The notes under the pieces: model-generated
What the model was told of the DNA's origin: nothing
Seen by the model: the letters and a program-made list of their open reading frames with translations, nothing else
Databases searched by the model: none
Assembly: GCA_003456175.1 (NCBI GenBank)
Contig: DMPB01000212.1
Coordinates: forward strand, 1 to 17,404
Length of the DNA stretch: 17,404 nt
DNA from: Chitinophagaceae bacterium
GTDB taxonomy: Bacteria; Bacteroidota; Bacteroidia; Chitinophagales; Chitinophagaceae
Direction of reading: 5' to 3'
Position numbers and translations under genes: made by a program
Part shown: in pieces, positions 13,847 to 17,404 of the stretch
How positions within the stretch are numbered: position 1 is the stretch's first letter
How the letters are laid out: each line of letters begins with the position of its first letter

Positions 13847-15670
13847 ATGAATGAGTTTATTGTTTCGGCACGTAAGTATAGGCCACAGAATTTTAATACT
13901 GTAGTTGGGCAGCAGCACATTACTACCACTTTAAAGAATGCCATTAAAACAGGGCAATTGGCACATGCATTCTTGTTTTGTGGTCCGCGGGGCGTGGGCA
14001 AAACAACTTGTGCACGTATTCTAGCTAAAACCATCAATTGCGAAAACTTGCAACCCGATGGAGAAGCCTGTAATGAATGCCATAGCTGTAAGAGTTTTGA
14101 AGAGGGCACTTCGCTTAATATTCATGAGTTAGATGCTGCGAGTAATAACTCTGTAGATGATATTAGAGCATTGGTAGAACAAGTACGTTTTGCGCCGCAA
14201 GCAGGTAAGTATAAAATTTATATTGTAGACGAGGTGCACATGTTGAGTGCCAGTGCCTTTAATGCTTTTCTAAAAACTTTAGAAGAGCCGCCTGGCTATG
14301 CGAAATTTATTTTAGCTACTACTGAAAAACATAAAATTCTGCCAACGATCTTAAGTCGTTGTCAAATCTTCGACTTTAAAAGAATTACTTCAAACGATAC
14401 GGTTGAACATTTGGCAGAAATTATTGCCAACGAGCATATACAAGCCGAAAAAGCGGCATTGCAAGTAATAGCGCAAAAAAGCGAAGGTTGCATGCGTGAC
14501 GCTTTAAGCATACTCGATAAAATTGTAAGCTTTACAGGAGGTACAGTTACCTACCAAAATACGTTAGAAAATTTAAATATACTTGATGAAGATTACTTCT
14601 TTAAGTTGATTGATGCATTATTAACACAAAACCTCGCAGATACACTATTACTCTTCGATGAAATTAACCGTAAGGGATTTGAAGGTGATATTGTATTGAA
14701 CGGTTTTGCTACTTGCCTCCGTAATGTATTGGTATGTAAAGATGCACGGGCACTACAATTACTCGATGTAGTAGCGGGCATGGAAGAAAAGTATAAAAGT
14801 TACGCTCAAAAAATTAGTACTGCGTTTTTAGTAAGTGCACTACAAATTATTAACGAGGCCGAGGTACAGTACAAAATGGCTCGTAATAAACGCTTGCATG
14901 TAGAAATGATGTTGATTAAAATCAACTACTTACAACAAGCTATTGAAATAACTTCTGCAAATGGTTTTGTAGCAAAAAAAAAACGACTTGATGGCCCTAT
15001 AGCCATAGCTACTAAATCGTTACCGTCGCTTACCACCAAAGCCAGTTCAGCCGAAGCAGCTAATAGTAATGCTGCTGCAAAATTATACATTGAAACCCCT
15101 GCCGCTGCATCCAACAGGCCATCAGCAATAGCAGCGCCAACAGCTACTGAAGTAGCTACGCCAGCGCCAACTCCGGCGATAAGTGGCGGGCTAGGGCAGC
15201 AAGCCCCTAGTGGTGGCAGCAAGCCCGATTTACTAGCGCTGTTACAGCAACATACAGCCGCCCGTGGTTATACTGTATCGGCAGTAAAGCAACCACAAGC
15301 CTTAACAGTAGAGAAGTTGAGAGCGGCTTGGGATGCGTATGCACAAAACTATTTGGCCAATACAAAACTGAGTGCTTTTGCTGCCTTTCAGCAAGCAGAA
15401 TTGGTTGTAGAATCAGACATACGTTTTATGGTGCGTACCAATTCACACATTAATAAAAATTTTATTGAGAGTGAAAAAACAATGCTGTCTGATTTTATAC
15501 AGCAATCGTTCACTAACATTAACATCACATTTGGGATAGAAGTAAATGCCAGCGATGTGGTAGTGAATATAGAACGGCCTTTGAGTAATCGAGAACGTTA
15601 TGAGCAGCTTGCTACACAGTATCCTACGTTGCGAGCTTTAAAAGAAGGCCTACGTTTAGAAATAGAATAA
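13847..15670 (+). CDS. dnaX: DNA polymerase III subunits gamma/tau
   Basis: 607 residues. DnaX is the ATPase of the clamp loader that places the sliding clamp on primed DNA and, in its long tau form, tethers polymerase cores. Domain I starts at SARKYRPQNFNTVVGQ. The Walker A GPRGVGKTT is at 46-54, zinc cysteines are C65, C75, C78 and C81, the Walker B IVDEVHML is near 127-134, and the SRC sensor is at 170-172. The lid and collar domains run to about 370. An Ala/Pro/Thr-rich linker (about 385-475) leads to a C-terminal tau region that ends near 607. A run of ten A at 14974-14983 lies just after the collar, and both other frames stop within a few codons. The ATG at 13847 has no clear Shine-Dalgarno sequence. 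Confidence 0.95.
   Translation: MNEFIVSARKYRPQNFNTVVGQQHITTTLKNAIKTGQLAHAFLFCGPRGVGKTTCARILAKTINCENLQPDGEACNECHSCKSFEEGTSLNIHELDAASNNSVDDIRALVEQVRFAPQAGKYKIYIVDEVHMLSASAFNAFLKTLEEPPGYAKFILATTEKHKILPTILSRCQIFDFKRITSNDTVEHLAEIIANEHIQAEKAALQVIAQKSEGCMRDALSILDKIVSFTGGTVTYQNTLENLNILDEDYFFKLIDALLTQNLADTLLLFDEINRKGFEGDIVLNGFATCLRNVLVCKDARALQLLDVVAGMEEKYKSYAQKISTAFLVSALQIINEAEVQYKMARNKRLHVEMMLIKINYLQQAIEITSANGFVAKKKRLDGPIAIATKSLPSLTTKASSAEAANSNAAAKLYIETPAAASNRPSAIAAPTATEVATPAPTPAISGGLGQQAPSGGSKPDLLALLQQHTAARGYTVSAVKQPQALTVEKLRAAWDAYAQNYLANTKLSAFAAFQQAELVVESDIRFMVRTNSHINKNFIESEKTMLSDFIQQSFTNINITFGIEVNASDVVVNIERPLSNRERYEQLATQYPTLRALKEGLRLEIE
14974..14983 (+). other. dnaX: A10 slippery run in dnaX, likely tau/gamma switch
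   Basis: Ten A residues cover the last base of A376 and codons K377-K379. A -1 ribosomal shift, or one extra A in the transcript, gives two Thr codons and then TGA at 14989-14991, a product of about 381 residues. A +1 shift or one lost A reaches TAG at 15000-15002. A small stem, ATGGC (14991-14995) with GCCAT (15002-15006), begins 7 bases after the run. Known dnaX genes of E. coli and Thermus make gamma from comparable A-runs. Confidence 0.6.
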
Positions 15671-15678
15671 TGGGTATA

Positions 15679-15692
15679 CCTTATGGTAAATA
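15679..15692 (-). repeat. Dispersed repeat, long form, two-mismatch copy
   Basis: TATTTACCATAAGG on the minus strand, 12 of 14 identical, 8 bases after the dnaX stop. It is the left partner of the copy at 15745-15758 and overlaps the base of the terminator stem. Confidence 0.55.
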
Positions 15693-15726
15693 ATATGGGG
15701 CGGCCGCAGGCCGCCCCATATTATTT
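15688..15726. terminator. Strong bidirectional terminator between dnaX and the HerA-like gene
   Basis: A perfect 18-bp stem (15688-15705 with 15709-15726) with a GC-rich core GGGGCGGCC and a 3-base GCA loop. AAAT/ATTT ends provide A/T tracts on both strands, so it can end both convergent genes. Confidence 0.88.
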
Positions 15727-15744
15727 TATACTAATCTTATTGGA

Positions 15745-15758
15745 CATTTACCGTAAGG
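15745..15758 (+). repeat. Dispersed repeat, long form, exact copy
   Basis: CATTTACCGTAAGG, exact, 3 bases downstream (on the minus strand) of the HerA-like gene's stop. Inverted relative to the copy at 15679-15692; together they bracket the terminator. Confidence 0.75.
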
Positions 15759-15761
15759 TTA

Positions 15762-17300
15762 CTACCATAAACTACTCGACTTTCGCTTGCTGCCACGACC
15801 ATTCAAGCCAAGTGCTCCTAAAAGAGAACGTGTAAGTATGCTTGCTGCAGTTCTACCAACCTGTCGCACCACTGGATGATCGAAGATGCTTTCTTCTTTT
15901 TGTGATTTGCTAGTTGGCTTAGTAGATGTTTTATTCGGTGTATCGGCGGTGTTTTGTGCCAACTTAGCCATAAGTATTTCGTAAGCACTTTCAGTATCAA
16001 CCACACGGTTATACTTTTGAGTGAGTTGACTAGCGGTTACCAATGCATCGATTTCACTCGTTGTTAACACATTCATGCTGCTTTTGGGTGGTAACAAAAG
16101 CGTATGTACTAGTGGCGTAGGAATGCCTTTTTCGTTCAGTAATGTTACCAATGCTTCGCCTATACCCATTTGCGTAAGTAAGGCATCTACCTCGTAGTGC
16201 GTTGATATGGGGAAGTTTTCGGCTGCTTGCTTAATTGTTTTTCTATCAGCAGCCGTGAATGCTCGTAGTGCGTGTTGAATTTTAAGACCGAGCTGGCTCA
16301 ATATTGCCGCCGGAACATCTTGTGGGTTTTGGGTGCAAAAGAAGATGCCAACGCCTTTGCTTCTAATGAGTTTAATAATACTTTCTAATTGTTCTAACAA
16401 CGCATCGCTTGCTTCATTAAAAAGTAGGTGCGCCTCATCAATAAATAAAACCAGTTTGGGTTTATCCATGTCGCCTTCTTCGGGGCAAGTGGCATACAGT
16501 TCGGCAAGCAGTTGCAACATAAAAGTACTGAACAGCTTGGGCCTTTGTTGCATATCGGTAACCCGAAGTATGTTAATGATGCCCCTACCATCATTGGCAA
16601 TTCGCATTAAATCGTTCACATCAAAACTAGGTTCACCAAAGAAAGCATCGGCACCTTGCTGTTGTAGTTCAATTACTTTTCTGAGAATAGTGCCTGTACT
16701 TGTTGTACTAATTTTACCATAGTCGGCCTCTAGTGCTGCTTTACCCTCGTTACCAGCGAATTGTAGCACTTTGATGAAATCTTTCAGATCTACTAGTGGC
16801 AAGCCATTATCATCGCAGTATTTGAACAGAATAGCAACTAAGCCTGCCTGTGTATCGTTAAGTCCTAAAATTTTACTCAGTAGTATCGGACCAAATTCTG
16901 TAACAGTGGCTCTAAGCCTTGTACCAGGTTCATTGCTAATAGTTAGTAACTCTACTGGGTAACCATTGGGTGTATATGAAATGCCCGCTAATTGACAGCG
17001 TTCTTCAATTTTAGCGTTGCTATTACCAGCAGCAGCAATACCACTCAAATCGCCTTTGATATCCATCATTAATACCGAAACACTATTATCGCTCAATATT
17101 TCGGCCAATACTTGTAAGGTTTTTGTTTTTCCGGTGCCTGTGGCCCCCGCAATCAAACCATGTCGGTTTAGTGTTTTTAGCGGAATGTGCACTTTTGCTG
17201 CTTGCTCGGGTGTTCCGTTGAGCATGCCAATACCTAAAAGTGCTTGTTCGCCCTTAAAAAGGTAGCCTTCTCGTATTTCATCGATAAAGTTGTTCGCCAT
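15762..17300 (-). CDS. HerA-like (DUF853/YjgR family) P-loop ATPase
   Basis: 512 residues, close to the roughly 500 of E. coli YjgR. The family belongs to the HerA/FtsK group of P-loop ATPases and is often annotated as a helicase; its physiological role is not settled. Walker A is GATGTGKT (52-59), MMDIKGDLSGIA follows (about 78-89), Walker B is LVLFIDEAH (283-291), and the sensor-like segment GIFFCTQNPQDVP comes after it. The C terminus is basic and Ser-rich (GRGSKRKSSSLW), preceded by a charged low-complexity linker. No NurA nuclease is visible, and this family differs from archaeal HerA. ATG at 17298-17300. It converges with dnaX, and whatever lies upstream is beyond the window. It is an unlinked single gene as far as can be seen. 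Confidence 0.9.
   Translation of the reverse strand: MANNFIDEIREGYLFKGEQALLGIGMLNGTPEQAAKVHIPLKTLNRHGLIAGATGTGKTKTLQVLAEILSDNSVSVLMMDIKGDLSGIAAAGNSNAKIEERCQLAGISYTPNGYPVELLTISNEPGTRLRATVTEFGPILLSKILGLNDTQAGLVAILFKYCDDNGLPLVDLKDFIKVLQFAGNEGKAALEADYGKISTTSTGTILRKVIELQQQGADAFFGEPSFDVNDLMRIANDGRGIINILRVTDMQQRPKLFSTFMLQLLAELYATCPEEGDMDKPKLVLFIDEAHLLFNEASDALLEQLESIIKLIRSKGVGIFFCTQNPQDVPAAILSQLGLKIQHALRAFTAADRKTIKQAAENFPISTHYEVDALLTQMGIGEALVTLLNEKGIPTPLVHTLLLPPKSSMNVLTTSEIDALVTASQLTQKYNRVVDTESAYEILMAKLAQNTADTPNKTSTKPTSKSQKEESIFDHPVVRQVGRTAASILTRSLLGALGLNGRGSKRKSSSLW
16167..16179 (+). repeat. Dispersed repeat, short form, variant in HerA-like gene
   Basis: CATTTGCGTAAGT, one mismatch to the copy at 6234-6246. 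The coding strand encodes LTQM. Confidence 0.5.
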
Positions 17301-17316
17301 AGCAACTTGCTTTACT

Positions 17317-17324
17317 CAAACATA
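17317..17324 (-). promoter_or_regulatory. Probable -7 element for the HerA-like gene
   Basis: TATGTTTG on the minus strand, a perfect TAnnTTTG, 16 bases before the ATG. I see no TTG at the expected -33 distance. Confidence 0.45.
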
Positions 17325-17404
17325 AGCAAGAGTGTAGAGATATTTGTTTTTTTGTAGGCTTGATAGCAAGGGGCAGCTTCGTTGTGTCACTCACTTCAAC
17401 TGTT

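Noticed and set aside
15688..15726. GC-rich hairpin as a mobile-element end
   Set aside because: It is a plain convergent terminator with a 3-base loop; no transposase or target duplication is present.
403..16179. CRISPR array as an explanation for the short repeats
   Set aside because: Copies are 12-14 bases, kilobases apart, in both orientations, and partly inside genes; there is no regular spacer pattern and no cas gene.
15762..17300. A HerA-based anti-phage defence system
   Set aside because: The protein matches the widespread DUF853/YjgR housekeeping-type family, and no nuclease, SIR2 or other defence partner is visible next to it.

Overview
The window looks like an ordinary chromosomal segment of a Bacteroidota bacterium, most likely of the Chitinophagaceae/Sphingobacteriia type. 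Three things point that way: Bacteroidota-style TAnnTTTG promoter elements with weak Shine-Dalgarno sequences, a futalosine-pathway menaquinone gene (mqnC), and the gene types present. It is a moderately AT-rich, mostly housekeeping region. I see no insertion sequence, phage gene, CRISPR array, tRNA or rRNA.

Layout, left to right. A 3' fragment of a UmuC-type Y-family polymerase (+) converges on a DUF72/YecE gene (-). A 395-base intergenic stretch follows, with a hairpin and other structure. Then come rny (+, ribonuclease Y), mqnC (+) and a family 2 glycosyltransferase (+), the first two each followed by an intrinsic terminator. The glycosyltransferase overlaps tail to tail with pabB. From 13663 down to 5499 every gene is on the minus strand: a long RelA/SpoT homologue broken by a frameshift, a FIST-domain sensor, a soluble hybrid histidine kinase, purA, a very acidic small protein and pabB. 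dnaX (+) diverges from the RelA/SpoT gene and converges on a HerA-like ATPase (-) across a strong bidirectional terminator.

Functions include translesion synthesis, replication (dnaX), mRNA decay (rny), the stringent response (RSH), adenine nucleotide synthesis (purA), folate precursor synthesis (pabB), menaquinone synthesis (mqnC) and a two-component signalling pair (FIST protein plus hybrid kinase) that resembles the NosP/NahK nitric-oxide arrangement.

The most unusual signal is not a gene. It is a short dispersed motif, CATTTACCGTAAGG, with a one-base-shorter form CATTTACGTAAG. I count 5 exact copies of the long form, 4 exact copies of the short form and 6 close variants in 17.4 kb, on both strands. 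Exact long copies are all intergenic; short copies and degenerate long copies are mostly inside genes and fall in different reading frames. Two sets occur as inverted pairs that can form hairpins. The pattern resembles the DNA-uptake sequences of Neisseria and Pasteurellaceae, but its function here is unknown. Two other points deserve attention: a run of ten A residues in dnaX, where both alternative frames stop almost at once (a likely tau/gamma switch), and the frameshift that splits the RSH gene inside its synthetase domain.
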